Positions 1 to 8,854 of a DNA stretch of 64,000 nucleotides are shown here, in pieces; position 1 is the stretch's first letter, and every line of letters starts with the position of its first letter. Origin of the DNA: Amycolatopsis pretoriensis (GTDB lineage Bacteria > Actinomycetota > Actinomycetes > Mycobacteriales > Pseudonocardiaceae). The translations under genes were made by a program, and so were the position numbers. Location of the stretch: contig NZ_FNUJ01000008.1 of NCBI RefSeq assembly GCF_900107925.1, positions 186,001-250,000 on the forward strand, read 5' to 3'. The notes under the pieces are model-generated. The model was not told where the DNA came from and made no database searches. It was given only the letters and a program-made list of their open reading frames with translations.

Positions 1-25
1 CACCCGAAACCACTGGGGAACCCGA

Positions 26-688
26 ATGATGATCGAGCAGAGGACCGAACCCGACGCCGGCCTGCGCCGGGTCGTCCGCGCCAACGTGCTGAACGTCGTG
101 TTCGAAGTGATCGTGCCGATGGCGCTGTTCTACGGCCTGCGCGCCGTCGGCGTGAGCCAGTGGTGGGCGCTGATGGCCGGCGTCCTCGTGGCCGCGCCGT
201 ACGTGTTGTGGACCGTCGCCCGCAACCGCAAGATCGACCTCGTCGCCCTGGTCACGCTGAGCGTGCTGGTGCTGTCGGTCGTACTCGGCCTGCTGTCGGA
301 CGACCCGCGCACGCTGGTGATCCGCGAAGGCTGGACCGCCGCGCTGGGTGGCCTGTTCGGCGCGTGGATGCTGGTGACGGTCTTCATCGGCCGCCCGGCG
401 CAGCTGACGCTCGGCCGCACGATCGCCGAGGTCAAGCGCGGCGCCGAAGGAGCGGACGCGTGGGTGGGCCGCTGGGACACCGACGCCCGGTTCCGGCGCG
501 GCCTGCGGATCAACACGGCCGCCTGGGGCGCGGTGCTGCTGGGCAGCGCGGTGGTGCACGTCGTGCTCGTCTACACGCTGCCTATCGACCTCATCGCGCT
601 GGTCACCAACGTGGCCTGGTTCGGCGCGCTGGCCGTGCTGATCGCCTGGCACGTCTGGTACCTCCGCAAGGAGAACCTCGATGCCTGA
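26..688 (+). CDS. VC0807-family integral membrane protein
   Basis: A 220-residue, very hydrophobic protein with about six membrane segments (roughly residues 18-40, 45-63, 70-88, 104-122, 162-182 and 190-210) joined by short Arg-rich loops. Size and topology match the VC0807-family membrane proteins, whose biochemical role is unknown. The ATG at 26 follows GGGGAA; a second ATG directly after it could also serve. The 3' end overlaps the following monooxygenase start by 8 nt, so the two are probably co-transcribed and translationally coupled. Known pairs of this kind are often associated with drug or aromatic-compound responses, but nothing in this sequence identifies a substrate. Confidence 0.75.
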   Translation: MMIEQRTEPDAGLRRVVRANVLNVVFEVIVPMALFYGLRAVGVSQWWALMAGVLVAAPYVLWTVARNRKIDLVALVTLSVLVLSVVLGLLSDDPRTLVIREGWTAALGGLFGAWMLVTVFIGRPAQLTLGRTIAEVKRGAEGADAWVGRWDTDARFRRGLRINTAAWGAVLLGSAVVHVVLVYTLPIDLIALVTNVAWFGALAVLIAWHVWYLRKENLDA

Positions 689-2012
689 CGTCCTGGTCGC
701 GGGCGCGGGCCCGACCGGCCTGCTGACCGCGTTCGAGCTGGAACGCGCCGGCGTCGACGTCCTGGTCGTGGAGCGGGACGCCGGGCCCGATCCGCAGTCG
801 AAGGCGCTCGGCCTGCAGCCCCGGTCGGTCGAGGTGCTGGCCGATCGCGGCCTGCTCGCCGCGATCGAGCCGCACGTGCGGGCGAAGCTGCCCGCCGGGC
901 ACTTCTCGGGCTTCCCGATCGACTACACCGACCTGCCGACGTGCTTCCCGTACCAGCTCGGCGTCGAGCAGGCGCACGTCGCGGCGGCGATCGAGGCGCG
1001 GCTGCGCACCCAGGTGCTGCGCGACGCGGCCGTCACCGCCGTGGCGCAGGACGAAAACGGCGTGACGGTCACGGCGGGCGGGCGTGCGCACCGGGCCGGC
1101 TGGCTGGTCGCGGCCGACGGCGGGCACAGCACGGTCCGGACGCTGCTGGGCGCCGCGTTCCCCGGCAGGTCAGCACGGATCTCACTGGTCGTCGCGGACA
1201 TCACCCTGGCCGCCAAACCCGCCGGCCTGGCCGACGACTGGACCCTGCCGTCGTCGGGGTCGGGCTACCTGCTGCCGCTGTCCGAAGGCCGCTACCGCAC
1301 GATCGTCTTCGGCGAGGAGCAGCAACGGCTCGGCCGCGACGCCCCGGTCACGGCCGACGAGGTGCAGCGCGCGCTGACCGCCGCGCACGGGCCGGAAATC
1401 CGCGTGGGCGACGTGCTGTGGGCCTCCCGGTTCGGCGACGCGTCCCGGCAGCTGGAGCGCTACCGCCACGGCCGGGTGCTGTTCGCCGGCGACGCGGCGC
1501 ACGTCCACCTCCCGGTCGGCGGCCAGGGGCTCAACCTGGGCCTGCAGGACGCGGTGAACCTGGGCTGGAAGCTGGCCGCGACGGTCCACGGCACGGCACC
1601 GGCGGGGTTGCTCGACAGCTACCACGACGAGCGCCACCCGATCGCGGCGCGCGTGCTGGTCAGCACGCGGGCCCAAGGGGTCCTCGGCGTACCCGACCCG
1701 GACGCGGCGGCGGTCCGGCAGGTCGTCACGGAGCTGCTGGCCGTCCCGGAGGCGCGGCGCGCGGTCGCGGCGGAGCTGTCGGGCCTCGGGGTGACGTACC
1801 CGGGGATCACCGGCCGGGCCACGGACGTCCCGGCGAGCACCGACGGCCGCGCCGTACTGGTGGGCGCGGCGGTGCCGGCGGGCTGGGCCGGCCGGGTCGA
1901 GGGCCGCGAGGGGGCGGCACCTCGGCTCGTCCGGCCCGACGGGTACATCGCGTGGGACGGCGGACCGGGCTTGGAGGAGGCGTTGCACCGTTGGCTCGGC
2001 GCGCCCGCGTAG
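681..2012 (+). CDS. FAD-dependent aromatic/antibiotic monooxygenase
   Basis: A 443-residue group A flavoprotein hydroxylase (PheA/TfdB, FAD_binding_3 family). Visible motifs are the N-terminal dinucleotide fold GAGPTG (residues 8-13), the DG motif around AADGGHS (about 144-150), and the GD motif VLFAGDAAHVHLP (from about 268) that binds the FAD ribityl chain. The C-terminal LVRPDGYIAWDGG resembles the tail of polyketide hydroxylases and rifampicin monooxygenase (Rox). At 443 residues it is somewhat shorter than those relatives, mostly through a short C-terminal thioredoxin-like domain. It is expected to use NAD(P)H and O2 on an aromatic substrate; the substrate is not determinable here. It starts within the end of the upstream membrane-protein gene and ends at a hairpin element. 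Confidence 0.85.
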   Translation: MPDVLVAGAGPTGLLTAFELERAGVDVLVVERDAGPDPQSKALGLQPRSVEVLADRGLLAAIEPHVRAKLPAGHFSGFPIDYTDLPTCFPYQLGVEQAHVAAAIEARLRTQVLRDAAVTAVAQDENGVTVTAGGRAHRAGWLVAADGGHSTVRTLLGAAFPGRSARISLVVADITLAAKPAGLADDWTLPSSGSGYLLPLSEGRYRTIVFGEEQQRLGRDAPVTADEVQRALTAAHGPEIRVGDVLWASRFGDASRQLERYRHGRVLFAGDAAHVHLPVGGQGLNLGLQDAVNLGWKLAATVHGTAPAGLLDSYHDERHPIAARVLVSTRAQGVLGVPDPDAAAVRQVVTELLAVPEARRAVAAELSGLGVTYPGITGRATDVPASTDGRAVLVGAAVPAGWAGRVEGREGAAPRLVRPDGYIAWDGGPGLEEALHRWLGAPA

Positions 2013-2020
2013 CCGGCCAG

Positions 2021-2107
2021 AGCGCCCCAATGTGGCCTTGGTTGCGTCTGACGCACCCAATGTGGCCTTCGGTGCGTCTGACGCACCGAAGGCCACATTG
2101 GGGCGCT
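2021..2107. repeat. 87-bp hairpin element, copy 1 (likely bidirectional terminator)
   Basis: The outer arms AGCGCCCCAATGTGGCCTT (2021-2039) and their exact reverse complement (2089-2107) enclose a second, perfect 23-bp inverted repeat (2056-2078 with 2080-2102, one central base). The unit CCAATGTGGCCTT...TGCGTCTGACGCA also occurs as a direct repeat, so two alternative stems are possible. It lies between the convergent monooxygenase and glnD genes. A nearly perfect reverse-complement copy lies at 45886-45972, again between convergent genes. There is no U-tract, which is common for actinobacterial terminators. Confidence 0.85.
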
Positions 2108-2120
2108 TGAGCCCGTGCAG

Positions 2121-4430
2121 TCAGGACGCCGCGGCCAGGATCGCCTGCTCCACCTCGCGCCGCCAGCCCGGCTCGATGCGGCCGCTCCTCGGCGTCACCG
2201 CGAACGAGTCCACCACCGCGCCACCCAGCGTCGAGACCTTCGCCCAGCGGACCTCCGCGTCGCACCGGCGCAGCGCCCCCGCGACCCGGAACAGCAGGCC
2301 GATCCGGTCGGCCGCGCGCAGCTCGAGGACCACCGTGTCGGGGCCGCTCGTCTCGTCGTCGAACCAAAGGACTTTCGGCGCGACCGGCGCCGGCGAACCG
2401 TAGTCGCGTTCCTTCGCGGCCAGGCGCTGGGTGAGCGGGAGCGTCCCGGCGACCGCGCGGGCGAACTGTTCGCGCAGCAGCGTCGCGTCCGGCAGCGAGC
2501 CGAACTTCGGCGACGCCGTGAACACCCCGGCGCGGCCACCGTCGTGCCCGCGCAGGACCGCCGAATGCACTTCCATCGAGTTCAACGCCAGCACCCCGGC
2601 CGCCGGGGCCAGCAGCTCTGCGCGGGCAGGCACGGCGAGCAGCACCGTCACGACCTTGCCGTGCGCGCTGATCCGGATCTCGCCGTTGCCCGAAGCGACG
2701 GCCTGCTTTACCAGCTCGCGCTGTTCGTCGTCCATCGGCTCGGGCGCGGTGAACCCCTTGCCGCGCAACACTTCTTCGCAGCCGGTGACGAGCTCGGCGA
2801 GCAGCCGCGCCTTCCAGTCCGTCCAGACGCCGGGTCCGGTGGCCAGCGAGTCGGCCTGGGTGAGCGCGTGCAGCAGCTCGACCAGCACGATGTCGCCGTC
2901 GAGGGTCTTCACCACTCGCGCGACCGTCTCCGGCTCGCTGATGTCGCGGCGCGTCGCGGTGTGCGGCAGCAGGAGGTGGTGGCGGACCATCGCCGACACC
3001 GTCGCCGCGTCCGCCGCGTTCAGCCCGAGCCGCGTCGCGACCTGGGCCGAGATCTTGGCGCCGAGCTCGGAGTGGTCGGCGTCGCGCCCCTTGCCGATGT
3101 CGTGCAGCAGCGCGCCGATCAGCAGGAGGTCCGGCCGCGACACCGTCGTGGTCAGCTTCGCCGCCTCGACGCAGGTGCGGACGAGGTGCCGGTCGACCGT
3201 CCACTGGTGCACCGGCGAGCGCGGCGGGAGGTCGCGAACCGCGCCCCACTCGGGGAACAGCCGGGCCCACAGGCCGGTCCGGTCGAGCGACTCGACCGCG
3301 TCGACCAGGCCCTCCCCCGCGCCGAGCAGTTCGACCAGGGCGTTCAGCGCGTCCGGCGGCCACGGCGCCCGCAGCTCGGGCGCCGTTTCCCCGAGTGCTT
3401 TGAGCGTGCCGAGCGCGATCGGCTTGCCCGTGCGCGCCGACGCGGCGGCGACCCGCAGCAGCAACGCGGGATCCTTGGCCGGGACGGCGTCCCGCGCCAG
3501 CGAGACCTCGTTCCCGTGCAGCACCACGCCTTCGGCGAGCGGCGTGCGCGACGGACGTCGTCCGAACCGCGGCTTCGGTGGCTCCACAGTGGACCGGAGT
3601 GCGACGTCGAGCGCGTACGCGATCGTGCGGCCCGCACCGGAAAGCTTGCGTGCCAACGTGAACCGGTCGCCGAAACCGAGTTCGGCGGCGACCAGCTCGG
3701 CTTCCGGCGCGGCCAAGACGTCCCGTTCACGCCGGATCTCCCGCCGCAGCTCGGTGCGGACGTCGAGCAGGAGTTCCTTGGCCGCCAGGAGTTCTTCGCC
3801 GGGCCGCGCGGTGAGCTGCGCCGCGGCCAGCGCTTCCAGGACGGCGAAGTCCCGCAGCCCGCCCCGCCCGTGCTTGAGGTCGGGTTCGGCGGACTGCGCG
3901 ATCTCGCCGCTGCGGCTCCAGCGCTGCCGGACCGACGCCGTCATGTCCGGGATCTGCTTGCGCGCGGTGCGGCGCCACTGGTCGCGCGCCGCGGAAACCA
4001 GGCGGCCGGACAGTTCGGCGTCGCCGGCGAGGTGCCGGGCGTCGAGCAGGCCCATGGCCGTGCGAAGGTCCTCCGAAGCGACCTTCAGCGCTTCGCCGGG
4101 CGTGCGGACCGAGTGGTCCAGCCCGACTTTCGCGTCCCACAAGGGATACCAGAGCGCGTCCGCGATCTCGCCGACGCCGCTGTTACCGTTGTGCACCAGC
4201 AGCAGGTCGAGATCGGAGAACGGCACCAGCTCCCGGCGGCCGAGCCCGCCCACGGCGACCAGCGCGACACCCGGTTCCGCGGTGTCGACGCCGGCCGCCG
4301 AGGCTCCCCTGCCCAGCCAGAACTCGTAGAGGTCGACCAGGGCCGCCCGCAGTGCGGACGCCCCCAGCCTCCCGTGCCTGCCCTCGAGCAAACGCTCGGT
4401 GGCCTTGACCAGTTCGCCCCCGTCGGCCAT
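2121..4430 (-). CDS. glnD: PII nucleotidyltransferase GlnD
   Basis: A 769-residue bifunctional PII-modifying enzyme. The nucleotidyltransferase signature GLGRRELVPFSDLDLL is at residues 63-78, the HD phosphohydrolase motif LLHDIGKG near residue 440, and tandem ACT domains at the C-terminus (for example RIGLLFRVAGALRRCD), which sense glutamine in this family. In E. coli GlnD uridylylates PII; in actinomycetes such as Streptomyces and Corynebacterium it adenylylates GlnK at Tyr51. The gene follows glnK by only 10 nt and is the last gene of the amtB-glnK-glnD operon. The length is slightly below that of the enterobacterial enzyme (about 890) and typical for actinobacteria. Confidence 0.95.
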   Translation of the reverse strand: MADGGELVKATERLLEGRHGRLGASALRAALVDLYEFWLGRGASAAGVDTAEPGVALVAVGGLGRRELVPFSDLDLLLVHNGNSGVGEIADALWYPLWDAKVGLDHSVRTPGEALKVASEDLRTAMGLLDARHLAGDAELSGRLVSAARDQWRRTARKQIPDMTASVRQRWSRSGEIAQSAEPDLKHGRGGLRDFAVLEALAAAQLTARPGEELLAAKELLLDVRTELRREIRRERDVLAAPEAELVAAELGFGDRFTLARKLSGAGRTIAYALDVALRSTVEPPKPRFGRRPSRTPLAEGVVLHGNEVSLARDAVPAKDPALLLRVAAASARTGKPIALGTLKALGETAPELRAPWPPDALNALVELLGAGEGLVDAVESLDRTGLWARLFPEWGAVRDLPPRSPVHQWTVDRHLVRTCVEAAKLTTTVSRPDLLLIGALLHDIGKGRDADHSELGAKISAQVATRLGLNAADAATVSAMVRHHLLLPHTATRRDISEPETVARVVKTLDGDIVLVELLHALTQADSLATGPGVWTDWKARLLAELVTGCEEVLRGKGFTAPEPMDDEQRELVKQAVASGNGEIRISAHGKVVTVLLAVPARAELLAPAAGVLALNSMEVHSAVLRGHDGGRAGVFTASPKFGSLPDATLLREQFARAVAGTLPLTQRLAAKERDYGSPAPVAPKVLWFDDETSGPDTVVLELRAADRIGLLFRVAGALRRCDAEVRWAKVSTLGGAVVDSFAVTPRSGRIEPGWRREVEQAILAAAS

Positions 4431-4440
4431 CCCGGACGCC

Positions 4441-4779
4441 CTAGAGAGCGTCCGTGCCGCGCTCGCCGGTCCGTACGCGGATCACCGTCTCGACCGGGGT
4501 CACCCACACCTTGCCGTCACCGATCTTGCCGGTGTGCGCGGCCGTGGTGATGGCCTCCAGGACCTTCTCCACGTTCGTGTCGTCGGTGACGACCTCGATC
4601 TTCAGCTTGGCCACGAAGTCCACCGAATACTCCGCGCCGCGGTAGACCTCGGTGTGGCCCTTCTGCCGGCCGTAGCCCTGGACCTCGCTGACCGTCATGC
4701 CCAGCACGCCCAGCTGCTCCAGCGCGGAGCGGACGTCGTCGAGCGTGAACGGCTTGACAATCGCCGTGATGAGCTTCAT
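4441..4779 (-). CDS. glnK: Nitrogen regulatory PII protein GlnK
   Basis: A 112-residue PII signal protein. The T-loop GRQKGHTEVYRGAEYSVDF carries Tyr51, the residue modified by GlnD. The B- and C-loop signatures (TGKIGDGKVWV and the terminal VIRVRTGERG) complete the ATP/2-oxoglutarate binding fold. Its ATG overlaps the amtB TGA (ATGA), indicating translational coupling with the ammonium channel it would gate. It has no start in its own frame further upstream that makes sense; the long reading frame through it is out of frame with AmtB. Confidence 0.96.
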   Translation of the reverse strand: MKLITAIVKPFTLDDVRSALEQLGVLGMTVSEVQGYGRQKGHTEVYRGAEYSVDFVAKLKIEVVTDDTNVEKVLEAITTAAHTGKIGDGKVWVTPVETVIRVRTGERGTDAL

Positions 4780-6164
4780 GCCTTGCTCTCCTCGAGTTTC
4801 GCGGTGCCGGTGGCGGACTTGACCGGGATGATCGTCGGCTGGCCGAGGCCACCGCCCGAACCGGTGAAGTCGTACGCGCTCTCCGCGTGCTGGGCCTCGT
4901 CGATGCCGGACACCTCGTCCTCGGTGCTGACGCGGAAGCCGCCCGCCTTCTTGATCACGAAGCCGATGATGAAGGACAGCACGAAGGAGTACACGAGCAC
5001 CGCGCCCGCCGCCAGCGCCTGGCGACCCAGCTGGGTGAAGCCGCCGCCGTAGAACAGGCCGTCGGCGCCGAGCGCGTTGACGCTGGTGGTGCCGAAGAAG
5101 CCGATCAGCAGCGTGCCGACGATGCCGCCGACCAGGTGGACGCCCACAACGTCGAGCGAGTCGTCGAAGCCGAACTTGAACTTGAGCGAGATGGCGAGCG
5201 CGCAGACGACACCAGCGATGAGGCCGATCGCGATGGCCCCGATCGGGCTGACGAAACCACACGCCGGGGTGATGGCGACGAGGCCGGCGACCGCGCCGGA
5301 AGCCGCGCCGAGGGTGGTCGGCTTGCCGAACTTGAGCTGCTCCACGATCAGCCAGCCGAGGACGGCGGCCGCGGTGGCGACGGTGGTGTTGGTGAACGCG
5401 ACGGCGGCGAGGTCGTTGGCGGCCAGCGCCGAACCGGCGTTGAAGCCGTACCAGCCGAACCACAGCAGGGACGCGCCGAGCAGCACGAACGGGACGTTGT
5501 GCGGGCGGCCGGTGTCCTTCGGGAAGCCCTTGCGCTTGCCGAGCACGATCGCCAGCGCGAGACCCGCGGCACCGGCGTTGATGTGGACCGCGGTGCCACC
5601 GGCGAAGTCGAGTGCCTTGAGGTTGTTGGCGATCCAGCCGCCGACGGAGTTCTCGCCGATGAAGCCGTTGAAGGAGAACACCCAGTGCGCGACCGGGAAG
5701 TACACGACCGTCACCCAGATGACGACGAACAGCGTCCAGCCCCAGAACTTCGCACGGTCGGCGATGGCGCCGGAGATCAGCGCGGGCGTGATGATGGCGA
5801 ACATCAGCTGGAACATGACGAACGCGAGCACCGGCAGCGCGTCCGTGCCGGGCCACGCCACGGCGGGCGCCGAGTCGGTGGCGGCGACCGCGAAGCCGGC
5901 GAGCTTCCCGAAGGTGTTCTCCAAGCCGGCGAAGTGGAAGTTACCGAGCAGGCCACCGAAGGCGTCGTCGCCGAACGACATCGAGAAGCCGTACAGCGCC
6001 CACAGCACCCCCACCACGGCCAGCGCGATGAAGTTCATCATCAGCATGTTCAAGACGCTCTTCGCGCGGACCATGCCGCCGTAGAAGAAGGCCAATCCCG
6101 GTGTCATGAGCATGACCAGCGCGGCGCTGGCCAATACCCATGCGGTGTCTCCTGCGTTCAGCAC
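4776..6164 (-). CDS. amtB: Ammonium transporter AmtB
   Basis: About 462 residues with the 11-segment Amt fold; it begins LNAGDTAWVLASAALVML and contains FFYGG and WVFSFNGFIG-type signatures. The start chosen is GTG at 6164, which has GGAGG five bases upstream; an in-frame ATG at 6221 would add 19 charged residues that are not typical of Amt N-termini. It imports ammonium and, in this family, is blocked by unmodified GlnK. First gene of amtB-glnK-glnD, with GlnR-like boxes upstream at 6237-6284. Confidence 0.93.
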   Translation of the reverse strand: MLNAGDTAWVLASAALVMLMTPGLAFFYGGMVRAKSVLNMLMMNFIALAVVGVLWALYGFSMSFGDDAFGGLLGNFHFAGLENTFGKLAGFAVAATDSAPAVAWPGTDALPVLAFVMFQLMFAIITPALISGAIADRAKFWGWTLFVVIWVTVVYFPVAHWVFSFNGFIGENSVGGWIANNLKALDFAGGTAVHINAGAAGLALAIVLGKRKGFPKDTGRPHNVPFVLLGASLLWFGWYGFNAGSALAANDLAAVAFTNTTVATAAAVLGWLIVEQLKFGKPTTLGAASGAVAGLVAITPACGFVSPIGAIAIGLIAGVVCALAISLKFKFGFDDSLDVVGVHLVGGIVGTLLIGFFGTTSVNALGADGLFYGGGFTQLGRQALAAGAVLVYSFVLSFIIGFVIKKAGGFRVSTEDEVSGIDEAQHAESAYDFTGSGGGLGQPTIIPVKSATGTAKLEESKA

Positions 6165-6236
6165 ATCGTCCTCCCGTGCCCTGGGTCTGTGCGATGGCAG
6201 TTTTGGCGCGCGGTGTTTCACGGGGCGGCGCGAGAG

Positions 6237-6284
6237 GTTTCGCCTACGTGAACTGTCCGCGCCCGGTTGTTACGGCCAGGTTTC
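6237..6284 (-). promoter_or_regulatory. GlnR-like operator upstream of amtB
   Basis: Read on the minus strand, 6252-6237 is TTCAC-gtaggc-GAAAC, and 6284-6280 to 6273-6269 is GAAAC-ctggcc-GTAAC. Both have the 5-6-5 spacing of the actinobacterial GlnR box (gTnAC-n6-GaAAC). The position, 70-120 bp before the amtB start, fits activation under nitrogen limitation. The match is by eye to the known consensus. Confidence 0.6.
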
Positions 6285-6337
6285 CCGGGAGGTGTGCTGG
6301 AGTGTCCGGTTGCTTTACGTCGTGGTCGAATAGCCCC

Positions 6338-7189
6338 ATGACCGGAGCCGACCACGGGAATGACCCACTGCCACCCCGGGTCGTCGAGGCGTTGCGCTGT
6401 TCGGTGTGCGCTTCGCCGCTGAAGAGTGTCGAGCGCACGCTGCGTTGCTCGGCGGGCCACTCTTTCGATCTAGCCCGCCAGGGTTACGTGAACCTGTTGC
6501 ACGCGCGAATCCCGGCCGGAACGGCCGACACGGCCCCGATGGTCGCGGCCCGCGCGGACTTCCTCGCTTCCGGCGCCTGCCGCCCGCTGGCGGACGAGCT
6601 CGCCCGCGTGTGCGCGGAGGCCGACGGCCTGGTGATCGACGCCGGCGCCGGAACGGGTTACTACCTGGCGCACGTGCTGGAGTCGGCGCCCGCGGCGCTC
6701 GGGCTCGCCTTGGACGTTTCCGCGGTGGCGTTGCGCCGCGCGGCCCGGGCCCACCCGCGGCTGGGCGCGGCGGTGTGGAACCTGTGGGAGCCGTGGCCGG
6801 TGGGCGACGAGGTGGCGTCGGCGGTGCTGAACGTCTTCGCGCCCCGCAACGGGCCGGAGTTCCACCGCGTCCTGCGTCCCGGCGGTCTGCTGACGGTCGC
6901 GGCCCCGGCCCCGGACCACCTCCGCGAGCTGGGCGACCTGGTGCTGTCGGTGGACGAGCGCAAGGAGGAGCGGCTGGACGGCACCCTCGGCGAGTACTTC
7001 GCCCGCACCGGACGCACGGAGGTCCGCCGGACGACCGAGCTGAGCCCGCGGCAGATCCGCCAGGCGGTCGAGATGGGCCCGACGGCCTTCCACCTCGATC
7101 GCGGTGACCGCCGTTCCCGCCTCGACGCGCTGAGCGAGCCCCAGGCCGTGACGGTGTCCTTCACGGTCTCCACCTACCGTCGGTTGTGA
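6338..7189 (+). CDS. 23S rRNA (guanine) methyltransferase, RlmA/TlrB type
   Basis: A 283-residue SAM-dependent methyltransferase. An N-terminal zinc site is visible (Cys21, Cys24, Cys37, His41), as in RlmA(I)/RlmA(II), which methylate G745 or G748 of 23S rRNA. SAM motif I is VIDAGAGTGYY at about 101-111. The gene runs divergently from amtB. In macrolide producers the RlmA(II)-type enzyme TlrB confers tylosin resistance, but most actinomycetes carry a housekeeping copy, and nothing nearby suggests a biosynthetic cluster. The ATG at 6338 starts the conserved region; upstream in-frame codons give an unrelated, Arg/Phe-rich sequence. Confidence 0.85.
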   Translation: MTGADHGNDPLPPRVVEALRCSVCASPLKSVERTLRCSAGHSFDLARQGYVNLLHARIPAGTADTAPMVAARADFLASGACRPLADELARVCAEADGLVIDAGAGTGYYLAHVLESAPAALGLALDVSAVALRRAARAHPRLGAAVWNLWEPWPVGDEVASAVLNVFAPRNGPEFHRVLRPGGLLTVAAPAPDHLRELGDLVLSVDERKEERLDGTLGEYFARTGRTEVRRTTELSPRQIRQAVEMGPTAFHLDRGDRRSRLDALSEPQAVTVSFTVSTYRRL

Positions 7190-7256
7190 GGTTCCCGACG
7201 GTTCCCCGGGCTTCGCGACGCCGTCCCGGCCGACGCCGTCTGGAAGGCTGGGTGCC

Positions 7257-7883
7257 GTGAAGCCCGACTGGACCGCGCCCGCGACCCTGCTCGCGGACCC
7301 CGAGTGGGTCCGCGCCCGCATCGGCGGCGCGGCCAAGCTCTACGGCTGCGCCGCGCCGGAGGTGCTCGGCACGATCTGGTGGTACTCGCTCTCGTCGGTG
7401 CTCGTCGCTCCCGCGCTCGAAGGCCTGGTCGCCGGGGCACCGGCCGACCCCTCGCTCGACGCCGTGGAGATCGACCTCCTCGCCGACGGCCGGTTCCTCG
7501 GCGCCCGGTCCACCCGCCCCCTCGCCGGCGGGCTGCCCGAGCTGGGCGCCGCGTTCGGCGAGGCGCTCGGGACCGCCATCGCGACGATCGCCGACGTCAC
7601 TGGAGCCCGTGCGCGTGCCCTCGGCGCCATCGCGACCGACTCGATCGGCAACCGGCTCCTGTGGACGCCCGACCCGGAGCGCGCGATGGCCCTGGCCGAG
7701 CCGCTCGTCGCCGCGATCGGCCTGGACCTGCCGAAGCCACGCTTCGTGCGCGTCGGCCGGACGCCTGCTGTGCGTCGCGCCTCGTGCTGCCTGATCTACG
7801 AGGTCGGCAACCCGAAGTGCGTGAGCTGCCCCCGTCAGACGCCGGCCGAGCGCGACGCCCGGCTCCGCGCCGCCCTCGGCTGA
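7257..7883 (+). CDS. FhuF-like (2Fe-2S) ferric-reductase-type protein
   Basis: A 208-residue protein whose C-terminus holds the siderophore ferric reductase (FhuF) cluster motif: Cys177, Cys178, Cys188 and Cys191 in SCCLIYEVGNPKCVSC. The rest is an Ala/Leu-rich alpha/beta domain with no other recognisable motif. FhuF-family proteins reduce ferric siderophores in the cytoplasm. No transport genes for iron lie next to it, so the role is inferred only from the cysteine pattern. GTG start at 7257, with GGAAGG nine bases upstream. It converges on the sigma factor gene with a 6-bp gap. Confidence 0.75.
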   Translation: MKPDWTAPATLLADPEWVRARIGGAAKLYGCAAPEVLGTIWWYSLSSVLVAPALEGLVAGAPADPSLDAVEIDLLADGRFLGARSTRPLAGGLPELGAAFGEALGTAIATIADVTGARARALGAIATDSIGNRLLWTPDPERAMALAEPLVAAIGLDLPKPRFVRVGRTPAVRRASCCLIYEVGNPKCVSCPRQTPAERDARLRAALG

Positions 7884-7889
7884 CCGGGG

Positions 7890-8747
7890 TCAGTCCAGGA
7901 CGGCCAGCTCCAGCTCCAGCAGCCGCTCCGGGTCGGCGATGACGTCGATGCCGACGATCCGGTCGCCTTCGACCCGGAACGCCAGGACGACCGACAGCCG
8001 GCCGTCGGGCATCCAGAGCAGCCCCGGCGAGCCGTCCACGAGGGCCAGCTCGCTGGTGCGGGCCCGTTCGGAGGCCAGGACCGCGCCCTTGCGCACGTTC
8101 TCGACGCCACGCAGCACGACCGGCGCCGGACTCGGACCGACGAACCGGTCCGCGTGCAGCACCACGTCCGGAGCGAGGAGCGCGAGCAACGCTTCGAAGT
8201 CGCCACCCCGGGACGCCGCCAGGAACGCCTCGACGACCTTCCGCCGCCGCGGCAGGTCCGCGTCCACGGTGGCGCCGCCCTTGACCCGCCGCCGGGCCCG
8301 GCTCGCCAGCTGACGGGCCGCCGCCGGCGTCTTGTCGATCATCGGCGCGATCTCGTCGAACGGCACGGCGAACATGTCGTGCAGCACGAACGCGACCCGT
8401 TCGGCCGGCGCCAGCGCGTCGAGCACGACCAGCAGCGCCAGCCCGACGGTGTCGGCCAGCTCCGCCTCCTGTTCGGGGTCCCGGCGGTCCTCGCCCTGTT
8501 CGGGCCGCCCGTCCAGAGGTTCCTCGCGGTGGTTGCGCCGCGTCCGCAGCATCGACAGACACACCCGGGCGACGACGGTCGTCAGCCACGCGCCGACGTT
8601 CTCGACCTCGCCCAGGTCGGTGCGGTCGAACCGCAGCCACGCCTCCTGAACGGCGTCGTCGGCCTCGCTCGCCGAGCCGAGCATCCGGTAGGCGACCGCA
8701 CGCAGCCGCGGCCGCTCCTGCTCGAATCGTTCGGTCAGCGTGTCCAC
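7890..8747 (-). CDS. ECF41/SigJ-like sigma factor with SnoaL-like C-terminal domain
   Basis: About 285 residues. Region 2 (residues 5-75, RAVAYRMLGSASEADDAVQEAWL) and region 4 (about 115-175, LAPAERVAFVLHDMFAVPFDEIA) are followed by a SnoaL/NTF2-like domain of about 100 residues that replaces an anti-sigma partner in the ECF41 group. The end IADPERL corresponds to the NPDKL-type motif of that group. The chosen start is GTG at 8747 with AAGGAG eight bases upstream; an ATG at 8843 is in frame, but its extension crosses the promoter candidate at 8783-8809. ECF41 factors are usually encoded next to small redox enzymes; here the upstream neighbour is a PPOX protein. Confidence 0.85.
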   Translation of the reverse strand: MDTLTERFEQERPRLRAVAYRMLGSASEADDAVQEAWLRFDRTDLGEVENVGAWLTTVVARVCLSMLRTRRNHREEPLDGRPEQGEDRRDPEQEAELADTVGLALLVVLDALAPAERVAFVLHDMFAVPFDEIAPMIDKTPAAARQLASRARRRVKGGATVDADLPRRRKVVEAFLAASRGGDFEALLALLAPDVVLHADRFVGPSPAPVVLRGVENVRKGAVLASERARTSELALVDGSPGLLWMPDGRLSVVLAFRVEGDRIVGIDVIADPERLLELELAVLD

Positions 8748-8782
8748 CGTGTCCTGCTCCTTCCGCCGCGGTCGTAGCAGTA

Positions 8783-8809
8783 GACCCCGCGGCGGCGGCC
8801 GATGTGACC
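8783..8809 (-). promoter_or_regulatory. Candidate ECF41-type self-promoter
   Basis: On the minus strand GGTCACA (8809-8803) is separated by 16 nt from GGTC (8786-8783). This matches the ECF41 promoter form recalled from the literature (TGTCACA-N16-CGTC) with two mismatches, and sits 36 nt upstream of the chosen sigma factor start, leaving room for its ribosome-binding site. Confidence 0.45.
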
Positions 8810-8854
8810 GGAACGTGGAGACGTCGTCCGTGATCTGGGTCATCCGGCGGTCAG

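Noticed and set aside
2115..4550. Long plus-strand frame of about 811 codons over glnD
   Set aside because: Antisense shadow; Arg/Gln-rich, no family motif, and the minus strand has intact GlnD domains.
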